Shown piece after piece: positions 8,711 to 18,405 of a DNA stretch of 36,129 nt (its first letter is position 1; every line of letters starts with the position of its first letter). Origin of the DNA: Candidatus Amesbacteria bacterium GW2011_GWC2_45_19 (GTDB taxonomy: Bacteria > Patescibacteriota > Microgenomatia > CAZETR01 > Amesbacteraceae); assembly GCA_001001555.1 (NCBI GenBank), contig LCKS01000004.1:1-36129 (forward strand), in the 5' to 3' direction. The position numbers and the translations under genes are program-made. The notes below the pieces were generated by a model. The model was not told the origin of the DNA, did no database searches, and saw nothing but the letters and a program-made list of their open reading frames with translations.

Positions 8711-9493
8711 ATGGAAAAAATTCGGCAGTCTCAAAATTTTATAAACAATCCTCGCCTGGTCACAACCCTTCTGGACATGACAGATGTAAGTATGAATGAT
8801 TTAGTGGTCGAGGTAGGACCTGGAACCGGAGTTATTACCAAACAGTTAACCGAAAGGGCCGGAACTGTAATTGTCGTAGAGCAGGACCCCGATTTGGCCA
8901 GGAAACTTATGCACAATGTGGCTCCAAACGTTCAAGTGATAACAGGTGACTTTCTGAATTACCCGTTACCCGATCACAAATATAAAGTTGTTGCCAATCT
9001 ACCTTTCAATTTAACGGCAGATATTATTAGAAAGCTGTTCATGGGACAGGAAAATCAACCTGATTCGGCTTATTTAATTATGCAAAAAGAAGCGGCAGAA
9101 AAGTTTACCGGTAAACCCAAGGCGACTTTGACGTCTACGCTTTTAGGCATTTCTTTCAAGGTTTCCGTCTTAAATCGAATTAACCGGAGCGCATTTGTTC
9201 CCACTCCCAAAGTTGATGCAGCCTTTGTGGCATTTATAAAACGAGATAAACCTTTTGTTGATAAAAGTGAAATAAAGGATTTTCAGGATTTTGTGGCATA
9301 TGAGTACATTCACACGCGACGGGGCATGGGAATAGGTGACTTAGACATATCACGCTGGGTTAACCTGTTTGAAGCTTTCAAAAAACATGTTCCTTCAGGT
9401 AAAAAGGCTATTGTCCGTGGGTCAATGGCAAAGTTGGCCAGAGAACAATCACGTCTTCCTAAACAACATAGGACTAGACGTTTATGGACGTGA
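8711..9493 (+). CDS. rRNA adenine N6-dimethyltransferase family protein (Erm/KsgA-like)
   Basis: RQSQNFINNPRLV; VVEVGPGTGVITKQL; VANLPFNLT; FVPTPKVDAAFVAF. Confidence 0.88.
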   Translation: MEKIRQSQNFINNPRLVTTLLDMTDVSMNDLVVEVGPGTGVITKQLTERAGTVIVVEQDPDLARKLMHNVAPNVQVITGDFLNYPLPDHKYKVVANLPFNLTADIIRKLFMGQENQPDSAYLIMQKEAAEKFTGKPKATLTSTLLGISFKVSVLNRINRSAFVPTPKVDAAFVAFIKRDKPFVDKSEIKDFQDFVAYEYIHTRRGMGIGDLDISRWVNLFEAFKKHVPSGKKAIVRGSMAKLAREQSRLPKQHRTRRLWT

Positions 9494-10630
9494 GTATTCA
9501 ATTTCGTTGCCGGAGGGGATGAGTTCAATCCAAATCGGGCCGCGGTTGAGTTGAACTTCTGCGCCGCGGGCATCAAAAAACTTGGTGCGGGTGGCAGGAG
9601 CGGACTTGGTCCAGGTGCCGGAAGTTACCTGGCCATCCTGGAAAAGAAGCATTTTGCCGGTGCCGGTAATCTCGTAAAGCAGGTGCAAGTGTTCATCCAC
9701 CGGACCCGTCTCTTTGACAAACTGGATAATCACGTTTTTGGCGGCTAGGGGCGCGGAAGTGTTGAGATCAATGGTTTTGACACCGCCATCGGTACGCAAG
9801 TACGAATTGGTCTGGGAATCGTAATCCCAGGTTACATCGTAGTCGGGCTTATTACTCCAAAAGCCAAATTTGATAGGAGTAATACTGCCTTTGGAACCGG
9901 CGTCTTCTTTGAATTTCCAGGGAACAAATTTGAAATCCCACCCATCCCATTTACGCTTGGCGGCAACTTTGTACAGTTCATCGGTATAACAGGCCATGGT
10001 GTGCTCGTAGGCCACTTCTTTGTCCAGGCGGTTGGTAACGCGGTGGCAGGTTTTGAAGTCCAGGCCGAATTGGTCCAAGTCTTTGATTTTGTTTTTACGG
10101 ATGAAACACAGAGCCTTGGCCCGCTCGTCCACGGTGGGATCGTCGCAATTACCGGCACCACCGACGTGATTATATAGCGCGTCATATTCGGGAACCAGTT
10201 TGGTGAAATAGATGCGGGCGCTTCTGACCGGGGCCAAGGTGACGTTATCGGCGGCGGCGGCACAATAAAAGATACCCATGTTCCGGGTAATCCCTCCCTC
10301 GGCTACGGCTTCATAAATAATATCCGCACTGCCTAAGCCGGAGAGGGGGCGGGAATCCACATGATTTTCGATTATGACAGCCAGGGGACGGCGGGTAGAC
10401 CAGATATCTTTTTCCTGGACGGTGAATTTGGCTCCGTTTAAAGGACAGATCTCGGTACGGGGAAGGGCGGGGTCGATGCGGGATTTTTTGGCAGTGGGAC
10501 TGGGGGAGCCCGCTGGTGAAATTAGTTTGGAACGAGAGTGGATACTAGAAAATAGAAAATAGGACAGACCCACAGTGAGAACGAACAGCGAGATTCCGGC
10601 TAATATAAATAATAATTTGGTTCTATTCAT
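9482..10630 (-). CDS. DUF3048 domain-containing (YerB-like) anchored protein
   Basis: N-terminal TM; RPLAVIIENHVDSRPLSGLGSADIIYEAVAEGGITRNMGIFYC...PVRSARIYF...YDALYNHVGG. Confidence 0.9.
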   Translation of the reverse strand: MNRTKLLFILAGISLFVLTVGLSYFLFSSIHSRSKLISPAGSPSPTAKKSRIDPALPRTEICPLNGAKFTVQEKDIWSTRRPLAVIIENHVDSRPLSGLGSADIIYEAVAEGGITRNMGIFYCAAAADNVTLAPVRSARIYFTKLVPEYDALYNHVGGAGNCDDPTVDERAKALCFIRKNKIKDLDQFGLDFKTCHRVTNRLDKEVAYEHTMACYTDELYKVAAKRKWDGWDFKFVPWKFKEDAGSKGSITPIKFGFWSNKPDYDVTWDYDSQTNSYLRTDGGVKTIDLNTSAPLAAKNVIIQFVKETGPVDEHLHLLYEITGTGKMLLFQDGQVTSGTWTKSAPATRTKFFDARGAEVQLNRGPIWIELIPSGNEIEYSRP

Positions 10631-10971
10631 GACTTGAGCGCTTGAGCCAAGGCGGTTTTCTCTTCAGAGGAGAGTTCTTGATCAGCCTGGCCGCGGGTCA
10701 CCTTCTTTGTATAAAAGCGGGCTACCCCGCGTCCGTGAAGGCTAGTAATAATTAAACCATCTCCGGAGTCGTTTAACAAGGCGATGACGAAACTTTGCTC
10801 CCCGCCGGTGTCGGAAAAGGGATTGAAGCGCACCAGGCTCCAGCGGCGCAAGCCGGATTTATCTGAAGATTTGTATTTGAGGAGCCTGTAAGCTCTGAAA
10901 GTAAAATAAGTGAGGATGGATGTCCAAAGCCCCAAGAAAAATAAAATAACAGCTTCCCAAAGAAGTGACAT
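10627..10971 (-). CDS. DUF4446 family protein
   Basis: N-terminal TM then VRFNPFSDTGGEQSFVIALLNDSGDGLIITSLHGRGVARFYTKKV. Confidence 0.85.
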   Translation of the reverse strand: MSLLWEAVILFFLGLWTSILTYFTFRAYRLLKYKSSDKSGLRRWSLVRFNPFSDTGGEQSFVIALLNDSGDGLIITSLHGRGVARFYTKKVTRGQADQELSSEEKTALAQALKS

Positions 10972-11000
10972 TGTAGCTAGTTTATGCTAGCATCGAGAGT

Positions 11001-11132
11001 ATGTCAAAGGACTTGACAAGATCGGTATTTGTGACTATCCTAGCTTTGATTCTACAATTTAGCTTCGCTTGGTGGCTAAATACCCGAAATGGCTGGCAAA
11101 TTGTGAATAGTATTTCTACAATTATCAAATGA
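11001..11132 (+). CDS. Small hypothetical membrane protein (43 aa)
   Basis: MSKDLTRSVFVTILALILQFSFAWWLNTRNGWQIVNSISTIIK*; single TM; precedes the zinc-ribbon ORF. Confidence 0.5.
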   Translation: MSKDLTRSVFVTILALILQFSFAWWLNTRNGWQIVNSISTIIK

Positions 11133-11166
11133 AGAAAACAAGAAATGGAGAGGGGGTGACTAGTTG

Positions 11167-11310
11167 ATGGCTTCGATGTACTGCGTAAAATGTCGTGCAA
11201 AAAGAGAGGACCCGAACGCTGTTAAAGTGACCATGAAGAATGGGAAACCAGCAATGAAGGGAAAATGCCCGGTTTGCGGCACCGGAATGTACAAGATTGG
11301 TGCGGCATAA
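11167..11310 (+). CDS. DUF5679-like small zinc-ribbon protein (47 aa)
   Basis: MASMYCVKCRAKREDPNAVKVTMKNGKPAMKGKCPVCGTGMYKIGAA*; two CxxC pairs; followed by a terminator. Confidence 0.85.
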   Translation: MASMYCVKCRAKREDPNAVKVTMKNGKPAMKGKCPVCGTGMYKIGAA

Positions 11311-11320
11311 TCTCCTCCCA

Positions 11321-11355
11321 AAGCCCCGTAGACAATATCTGTTACGGGGTTTTTG
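11321..11355 (+). terminator. Rho-independent terminator
   Basis: agccccgta...tacggggttttt hairpin plus T-run after the zinc-ribbon gene. Confidence 0.85.
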
Positions 11356-11358
11356 GTG

Positions 11359-11910
11359 TCAGAAGATGAGACGTTTGAAAATCTCGTGGGTGGCGCGGAT
11401 GTCGGAGTCGGGCTGATGGCGGGCGACGTGAATTCCTAAAAGTTTGGCGGTGTTGGCCAAATTGAGGCGCTCCATCTCAGTTGAGCCGTAAAACCTGGCG
11501 TAGGCCAGACTCCAGACTTCGATCATTTTATCGTCAAAAAAGTAGGGCAATTTTTCGGCTTCCAGGGCATGAATCAAGAAATTCCATTCATTTTGCACAG
11601 ACCAGCCGGCCAGAATGCAATCAGGGGCAAATTGAGACAGCTCAACTAAGACCTGGCGCAAAGGGATGGCGTCGGCCCAATTTTGACGGTCGTAGCTGGT
11701 AATGCGCAGGGCATCCGGGTCGGCAGTGTCGAGGTGAGTGGGAAGAACTCTGATGTAGTAGGAGTTGGCAATATCAAATTTGGGCGGATAAGTAAGAAGG
11801 GCAGCTACTTCAATAATTTCGTGGCGAGACATGTCCAGACCTGTCATTTCTAAATCTATGAACAATACCGGGCGGTCTTTGAAAGCGGGGGTTCGGGAAA
11901 AGCGGGGCAT
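11359..11910 (-). CDS. DnaQ-like 3'-5' exonuclease (RNase T/DEDD fold)
   Basis: VLFIDLEMTGLDMSRHEIIEVAALL (ExoI), ILAGWSVQNEWNFL (ExoII), HQPDSDIRATHEIFKRL (ExoIII). Confidence 0.88.
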   Translation of the reverse strand: MPRFSRTPAFKDRPVLFIDLEMTGLDMSRHEIIEVAALLTYPPKFDIANSYYIRVLPTHLDTADPDALRITSYDRQNWADAIPLRQVLVELSQFAPDCILAGWSVQNEWNFLIHALEAEKLPYFFDDKMIEVWSLAYARFYGSTEMERLNLANTAKLLGIHVARHQPDSDIRATHEIFKRLIF

Positions 11911-12071
11911 CAGCGCAGATACGGGAGAACGGCGGTCAGACCGGTGATAATAAAGTAAAAGGCGATCAAGTAATTCAGGAGTTTGGGGAACATGAGAACC
12001 AGCAAGCCGAAAACGAGAGAGATAAGTCCCTGGAAAGCCGCTCGGTTGGTAAAGAGTTCAGCGGGGATCAT
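11910..12071 (-). CDS. DUF3096-like small membrane protein (53 aa)
   Basis: MIPAELFTNRAAFQGLISLVFGLLVLMFPKLLNYLIAFYFIITGLTAVLPYLR*; not in the supplied ORF list; typical DUF3096 pattern. Confidence 0.75.
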   Translation of the reverse strand: MIPAELFTNRAAFQGLISLVFGLLVLMFPKLLNYLIAFYFIITGLTAVLPYLR

Positions 12072-12085
12072 AAAAGCATTATAAA

Positions 12086-12366
12086 TGCCTGGAGGCTTGT
12101 AAGCCAGATTCTGTTTTGAGGCGACAATCTATCTAATGCCCTCAAGCTTTCGAGTATTGGGAGTAGCGGCCCACTCGGATCGGAGGTTGCAGCGGAGAGG
12201 ATTGCCTCGGCCAAAGGCCGACCAGCTTTTGGCTGGCGTTTCACATTTCTCGTCTCTGTTGCTCTAACTGGCAGTCACCTGCCCCCGCTTGCGCGGGGCA
12301 TCCTGCTACTTGCTGTCTGGACTTTCCTCCCCGCCATAGGCGGGGTAGTCGCCCATCCTCCAGGCA
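12086..12366 (-). ncRNA. rnpB: RNase P RNA
   Basis: Minus strand: 5' TGCCTGGAGG pairs with 3' CCTCCAGGCA (P1); GGGGAGGAAAGTCCAGAC...ACAGAATCTGGCTTA (P4-type conserved elements). Confidence 0.92.
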
Positions 12367-12381
12367 AGTGTCAATTATACA

Positions 12382-13350
12382 CTACTTGAAATACTCTAGG
12401 CCTATGGTATGAATGACAATAATAGAGGGAAGGGCTAAAATAGCTCCGGCGGGACCGGCCAGGCGGAAACCGATCATCAGGCCTAAAATGCTAATCAGGG
12501 GATTGACTCCAACGGCTTTTTGCATGATTTTGGGGACCAAGAAGTTATTCTCGGCCAGTTGAACCAAAAAGTAGAGCGAGGCGGTGGCCAGGGCGGTTAA
12601 AGGATGAATGGTCAGAGCCACCAGGACAGCCGGGACGGCGGAAATGATGGGCCCGATGTTGGGAACGATTTCCAAAATGCCGGCCAGAATCGCCAGAGGC
12701 AGGGCGATTTCCACTCCCAATATGGAGAGGCCAATATAGGTGAAGATGCCCACGGCCAGCATGAGAGTCAGCTCTCCCCTGACCCAACTGCCCAAACGGC
12801 ACTCGATTTCGTTGATAATCTTAGAAATTTTGGCGGGCTTGTCTCCTCCCCAAATAAACGCGAGGTATTTGTTTAAGTGTTTATGCTCTAACAGGAGGTA
12901 AAAAGTCATGACTAAGGTGGTTAAAACAGCCAGCAGATTACCAAAAAGCCCGACGGTGAATTTGAGAAGATTTTCGGGCAAGGTGCCGATTTGGGACAGT
13001 AGCTCTCTGGTGATGGCCTGCTGGTTAGCGTTAAAAAGCTCGACCTGGGAAATAGCCGCAGGGATTAAACGGATAAGGCGGCCGGTTTGGTCTACCAGGG
13101 CCGGCACGACTCCGGCGATAATCAAACCAACGGCCGTCCAGACTACGACGTAGACAAACAAAATGGCAACGCCTCGGGGGAAACGCAATTTTTCCAAGCC
13201 GTCGACGGCGGGGTTGAAAGCAGACATAAGGATAAGGGATACAAAAAGCATGAGAATAATCTCGCGGACTTGAAAAATTACCCATAACGAGAGCAGAAAA
13301 AGAACGGTGAAGATGATGGTACGGTGAGAGATTTCGATTTTCCTGGGCAT
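12382..13350 (-). CDS. AI-2E family transporter (PerM/UPF0118)
   Basis: Multi-TM; GILEIVPNIGPIISAVPAVLVAL; NPLISILGLMIGFRLAGPAGAILALP. Start trimmed to MPRKIEI. Confidence 0.9.
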   Translation of the reverse strand: MPRKIEISHRTIIFTVLFLLSLWVIFQVREIILMLFVSLILMSAFNPAVDGLEKLRFPRGVAILFVYVVVWTAVGLIIAGVVPALVDQTGRLIRLIPAAISQVELFNANQQAITRELLSQIGTLPENLLKFTVGLFGNLLAVLTTLVMTFYLLLEHKHLNKYLAFIWGGDKPAKISKIINEIECRLGSWVRGELTLMLAVGIFTYIGLSILGVEIALPLAILAGILEIVPNIGPIISAVPAVLVALTIHPLTALATASLYFLVQLAENNFLVPKIMQKAVGVNPLISILGLMIGFRLAGPAGAILALPSIIVIHTIGLEYFK

Positions 13351-13361
13351 ACTATCGATTA

Positions 13362-14093
13362 TTATACCAGTTTTGCACAAGTTCTAATGTCAAACCAAGT
13401 AATGTGGGGTTGTTTCTTAAACCAGACTAATTGCTTTTTCATAATATTTATTTCTTTTTGTTTATAAGACGCATCGAGTCCTCTTTCTCTAACCCTTTCT
13501 TTTATTCTTTTAATTAATTCTTCTTTTGAGGCAGTTAATCCTATCAGGACGTACCTCACCCTTAATCCCTCTCCTAATCTAGGAGAGGGATATTGCGCTA
13601 TTTCTATCGCTCTTATCAATCTCCTGGGATTATTTTTATCCGAATTATTTAACGAATCAGCTTTTATTGAATCTATACTCTTTAAATAATTAAACAATTC
13701 AGAAACAGACTTATTACTTTTTCTCAAATCAATATCTTGGGGGATATCGACATCCGGTAAATTTTCTACTAATGCTTTTATATATAACCCGGATCCGCCC
13801 ACCACAATTGGCAATTTATCACGTGCTAATATATCAGAAATCGCATCAAGTGCTAATCTTCTCCATTGAGAAACACTAAAGTCTTGTCCCTGATCTATCA
13901 CATCATATAACCACACTCGTATTCCTGAATTTTTAATTACATCTTTATCTTTTCCCGTTTCTAAATCATTACCAATATAGACTTGTCTCGAATCAGCAGA
14001 GACCAATTCACCATTGAATTCTTTAGCCAATTGAAGTGCGAGCTTGGTCTTTCCGGTGGCCGTCGGCCCGCAAATTATCAAAACTTTATCCAT
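13362..14093 (-). CDS. miaA: tRNA dimethylallyltransferase MiaA (contains repeat-encoded insert)
   Basis: IICGPTATGKTKLALQLA; SADSRQVY; VVGGSGLYIKAL; NNPRRLIRAIEI; QLVWFKKQPHITWFD. Confidence 0.95.
   Translation of the reverse strand: MDKVLIICGPTATGKTKLALQLAKEFNGELVSADSRQVYIGNDLETGKDKDVIKNSGIRVWLYDVIDQGQDFSVSQWRRLALDAISDILARDKLPIVVGGSGLYIKALVENLPDVDIPQDIDLRKSNKSVSELFNYLKSIDSIKADSLNNSDKNNPRRLIRAIEIAQYPSPRLGEGLRVRYVLIGLTASKEELIKRIKERVRERGLDASYKQKEINIMKKQLVWFKKQPHITWFDIRTCAKLV
13552..13593. repeat. DUF559-type hairpin repeat, class 2 copy E, inside miaA
   Basis: tacctcacccttaatccctctcctaatctaggagagggatat; in frame, encodes YPSPRLGEGLRVRY. Confidence 0.92.
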
Positions 14094-14787
14094 GAGAAGA
14101 GATTCTTTTCAAAAGATTCTGGCCGTCAAGTTTGCGAGTTTTCAGATCGTATTTTTCAGCCCGATCAATAACTTTCTGGGCCCACAATTTTGCATTTTTA
14201 TTGTCACTAGCTGCCAAATACCATTCAGACAAAATCATCTCAGGAGTACTCATCCAGACTTGTAATCTCATCGTTGATTCTTTCTGGGTAATAGCGGTTA
14301 AATTTTTCAGAGAATTCTCTAAATCACTCTTTGCTCCTGGCATATCATCTAACATAATTTTTATTCTACCTAAGTGCGCTAGTAAATATGCATACTGTGA
14401 GTCATCGCCAATTTGTTTTGCTAACAAAAGTGCTCGTGCTACTTCATCTTTTGCCTTTTTCCAGTTACCTTGTTCACCAGAAATCTGCGCCATTTTAAGA
14501 ATAATCGTCGGTCGTCCGTCCCCAGTCGCCAAATCAACCGCTTTAGAGAATAAATCATAAGCAATCGTCTGTAAAAGTTTATTTTTCCAATGATGTTTGT
14601 AAAGTAATTTAAATGTTAAACCCAAATGTCCATACCCTGCAGCTTGTCCCTCGCGATCTCTCACGAGTTTTAACCAAATAATTGCAAATCCGAGAATTGG
14701 AATTGAGAGAAGTATTGTATGCGGGTTTTCCCTGACTCTTTCCCCCAGTGATAAAAGTCGATTTCCTTCTTGTGCATTTTTGGACAT
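14086..14787 (-). CDS. TPR-like repeat protein with N-terminal TM segment
   Basis: Helical repeats (LGLTFKLLYKHHWKNKLLQTIAYDLFSKAVDLA...GNWKKAKDEVARALLLAKQIGDDSQYAYLLAHLGRIKIMLDDMPGAKSDLENSL). Confidence 0.65.
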   Translation of the reverse strand: MSKNAQEGNRLLSLGERVRENPHTILLSIPILGFAIIWLKLVRDREGQAAGYGHLGLTFKLLYKHHWKNKLLQTIAYDLFSKAVDLATGDGRPTIILKMAQISGEQGNWKKAKDEVARALLLAKQIGDDSQYAYLLAHLGRIKIMLDDMPGAKSDLENSLKNLTAITQKESTMRLQVWMSTPEMILSEWYLAASDNKNAKLWAQKVIDRAEKYDLKTRKLDGQNLLKRISSHG

Positions 14788-14789
14788 AG

Positions 14790-15776
<987 letters not shown>

Positions 15777-15788
15777 ACTTTTATTTTA

Positions 15789-15822
15789 CTACGAACTGGC
15801 GGAGGAGGAGTGGCGGAGGGTG
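15789..15822. repeat. 'SSASS' terminal repeat copy 1
   Basis: tactacgaactggcggaggaggagtggcggaggg; closely matches 16402-16436. Confidence 0.8.
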
Positions 15823-16058
15823 TAGTTTTGCAAGAGGGTGCTATACATCTGGGCCGTTTCGGCGTCTGTTACTGCTTGATCGAGGTGGTTTAACAATTCT
15901 CCGATATATCCGGCGAGCGCAGAGCTGTCCACTTCTTCTTTTCTACGTAAAACTTCTTGGGCAAAACGGGAAGCGACAGTAGGCGACCCGCGCTGAAGAC
16001 TTTGGGATACTCTCTTTAGGTCACTGGCGATGGATTGGAGAACTAGTTTGTTATTCAT
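15789..16058 (-). CDS. Hypothetical protein (89 aa) in ABC cluster
   Basis: Helical ORF between the ABC ATPase and the DUF5674-like ORF; C-terminus LRHSSSASS encoded by a repeat. Confidence 0.55.
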   Translation of the reverse strand: MNNKLVLQSIASDLKRVSQSLQRGSPTVASRFAQEVLRRKEEVDSSALAGYIGELLNHLDQAVTDAETAQMYSTLLQNYTLRHSSSASS

Positions 16059-16392
16059 ACATGGCTTTAAAAAAATATTTTGTCAGATCCTCGAATTTAG
16101 CACGAAGTGCGGGGTCAAGAATTTCGTTGCTGGTGTTACCTTGAGACGGACGGATATTGATCATAGAATTTCCATCTATGGTCAGAGTTTCTAAATCCAT
16201 TCCGCCTCCCCAAAGATCAATTTGGTGTGACCCCTGATCCAAAAGTATTCTTTCAGATTCGAAATGGCGGTCACAGCCGGCGGAACAAACTTTGTTCTTT
16301 ACATCTATAACAGTCTTGATATATACATCAAACTGTTCTTGAAGTCTTTTAATTTCCTCTTTAGTAAACGGCTCTGATTTGGTAATGATCAT
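16051..16392 (-). CDS. DUF5674-like protein
   Basis: VIDVKNKVCSAGCDRHFESERILLDQGSHQIDLWGGGM...NSMINIRPSQGNTSNEILDP. Confidence 0.7.
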   Translation of the reverse strand: MIITKSEPFTKEEIKRLQEQFDVYIKTVIDVKNKVCSAGCDRHFESERILLDQGSHQIDLWGGGMDLETLTIDGNSMINIRPSQGNTSNEILDPALRAKFEDLTKYFFKAMYE

Positions 16393-16401
16393 GGTTATAT
16401 T

Positions 16402-16436
16402 CTACTATGAACTGGCGGAGGAGTAGTGGCGGAGGG
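16402..16436. repeat. 'SSASS' terminal repeat copy 2
   Basis: ctactatgaactggcggaggagtagtggcggaggg; encodes the LRHYSSASS* end of the ABC-2 permease. Confidence 0.8.
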
Positions 16437-17202
16437 AAAACATAAAGACCTGGCGGCTAATTATGAAGGAAGTGATGGCAAGAGTTAGAGAGCCGATTAT
16501 CCAGACTGGCTCCCATTTACCCATGAGCACTTCTGAGGGGACGGAAGAAATAATAGCTAGTGGAACTAAAGCATAAAGAGCAATCTGAGAAACATTTTTA
16601 ATGGCTTTAGCTGGATATTTAGTGATATTAACAATCGACCAGTAAAAGTCGGTGACAGAATTTATCTGAATAAATCTGAAGGCCAGTGACTGAATAAGAG
16701 TGAGTATGGAAAATAGAAATAGCATGGAACTGGTGAGAAGAACAATGTATCCGATGGTGTTTGGTAACAAATTCTGGGGATGAAGCTGCAAAACGGAATA
16801 GATAATTAACAAAATGGCATTGGGCGTAACAATCAAATCTTCAATATCCACCCAACGAAACGCGCTCTGAAAGAGAATATTGAGCGGTTTAGCTAATTTA
16901 AAGTCGAACTCTCCTTTTTGAATCTCTCGGCTAAACCCATACATAAACGGAAAGAAAGTGAGTGATCCTAAACCGGTAATGAGGGTTCCAGTTCCTAGAA
17001 CCAACAATGACTGATATTGACTCCAGCCATTAATTTGGGCAACGTTTGTGTAAACTAGTTTGAAGAAGATAATTAAAGTTAATAGGGATATAGAGTGGAC
17101 TGCAATCCAGGTGAGAAAATTTCCCTTGTGAGTCATTTCACTCATAAAGCTCATTTTGAAGATATTGAGATAAATTGAAAGATATTTTTTAAAAGTTTTC
17201 AT
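16405..17202 (-). CDS. ABC-2 family permease
   Basis: Multi-TM; GFSREIQKGEFDFKLAKPLNILFQ; adjacent to a second permease and ATPase. Confidence 0.85.
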   Translation of the reverse strand: MKTFKKYLSIYLNIFKMSFMSEMTHKGNFLTWIAVHSISLLTLIIFFKLVYTNVAQINGWSQYQSLLVLGTGTLITGLGSLTFFPFMYGFSREIQKGEFDFKLAKPLNILFQSAFRWVDIEDLIVTPNAILLIIYSVLQLHPQNLLPNTIGYIVLLTSSMLFLFSILTLIQSLAFRFIQINSVTDFYWSIVNITKYPAKAIKNVSQIALYALVPLAIISSVPSEVLMGKWEPVWIIGSLTLAITSFIISRQVFMFSLRHYSSASS

Positions 17203-17205
17203 AAC

Positions 17206-17982
17206 TTACCTTCCACTGGCATCAAACTGACTTAGGCCCTTGGCCCAAACTAATTTATTTAAGACAACCACCAGGGCCAGCCATAAAACAAGAATCGCAA
17301 ATCCCAAAATCGACTGGCGGATAGCCACCTGACCGAGGGCTAGTTGAACAGGAAAATACGCTAGATATCTAAATGGCAAGTAATGGGAAAATGCGTCAAG
17401 GGTTGGCGGAAGAAAAATCAGTGGGATAAGTTCGCCGGAAAAAAGGCCGCCGAAATTAAAAATCAAAGCGTTGAAACCGTGAACTCGTTTAAACCAAAAG
17501 GCCAGACCGGCAATTAAGAAAGCCAGATAAAATTTTACCCCGACGGCTAGTGCTACTGAAATTGATAATAAAATTGCATTAGAAACTGAAATCTTGAAAC
17601 CAGTGAATCTGCCAATCAATAAGATTAGAACTATTCCTAAAACTAGTCTGGTAATTTTGTAGGGAAGCTCGAATAAAAAATGTTTTAGGATGTAATTGTA
17701 CGGACGAAGTAGATCAATGGCTAAATCACCCTCCCAAATATCGTCGGCTATGGGGCGGAAATTAGAAAAAGTAAGGGCGCCTATAATTGAGATTAAAAGA
17801 TAATAATTGCCTAAAGAAAATCCGGAAATAGTTCGGGAAGGATTTGAACCAAGGATGGCGGTCCAAAACAGATATAGGATTAAGGTAGAAATAATGGCCC
17901 CAGCGGTGGACCACACGAAATTTAACCTGTATTCCAAGAATTGTTGAAAGCCCATTTTAAAAAACTGCCAATATTTCTTCAT
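17206..17982 (-). CDS. ABC-2 family permease
   Basis: Multi-TM; IADDIWEGDLAIDLLRPYNYILKHFLFELPYKI. Confidence 0.85.
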   Translation of the reverse strand: MKKYWQFFKMGFQQFLEYRLNFVWSTAGAIISTLILYLFWTAILGSNPSRTISGFSLGNYYLLISIIGALTFSNFRPIADDIWEGDLAIDLLRPYNYILKHFLFELPYKITRLVLGIVLILLIGRFTGFKISVSNAILLSISVALAVGVKFYLAFLIAGLAFWFKRVHGFNALIFNFGGLFSGELIPLIFLPPTLDAFSHYLPFRYLAYFPVQLALGQVAIRQSILGFAILVLWLALVVVLNKLVWAKGLSQFDASGR

Positions 17983-17998
17983 GGTCCAATTTTAATGC

Positions 17999-18028
17999 AA
18001 AAAGCGACGTGATGATACGCCGCTTTTA
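17999..18028 (-). terminator. Terminator hairpin downstream of the HU gene
   Basis: Minus strand AAAAGCGGCGTATCATCACGTCGCTTTTT. Confidence 0.75.
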
Positions 18029-18058
18029 ATAGCGTCTGATCTATTGTGACGGAGAAAT

Positions 18059-18331
18059 TTACTTGACAGCCTTCTTTAAGGTCTTGCCTGGAGTAAAACG
18101 GGCGGCCCGATGGCCTTTGACGATCTTGCGCTCATGCGTGCCCGGCACAATGACCGGTTTGTCCTTGACACTCACCACCTTGAAAGTGCCAAAGCCCGAT
18201 AAAACGACTTTTTCGCCTTTAGATAGGGCTTTTTTGACCTCCTCTAAAAAGGTGTCCACGGCTTCGCGGGCGGCCTTCTTGGTCAAGTGAGCTTTACGGG
18301 CTAGAAGATCGAACATTTGTTGTTTTGTCAC
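18059..18331 (-). CDS. hup: HU family DNA-binding protein
   Basis: MTKQQMFDLLARKAHLTKKAAREAVDTFLEEVKKALSKGEKVVLSGFGTFKV...NPxT-type C-terminal region. Confidence 0.95.
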   Translation of the reverse strand: MTKQQMFDLLARKAHLTKKAAREAVDTFLEEVKKALSKGEKVVLSGFGTFKVVSVKDKPVIVPGTHERKIVKGHRAARFTPGKTLKKAVK

Positions 18332-18405
18332 TTAATAATCACCTCCTCCTTTTCCCATGTTATAGCCCAAATATAATACCTGTGCGCTGTTTGTCAAGAG
18401 GAGAA

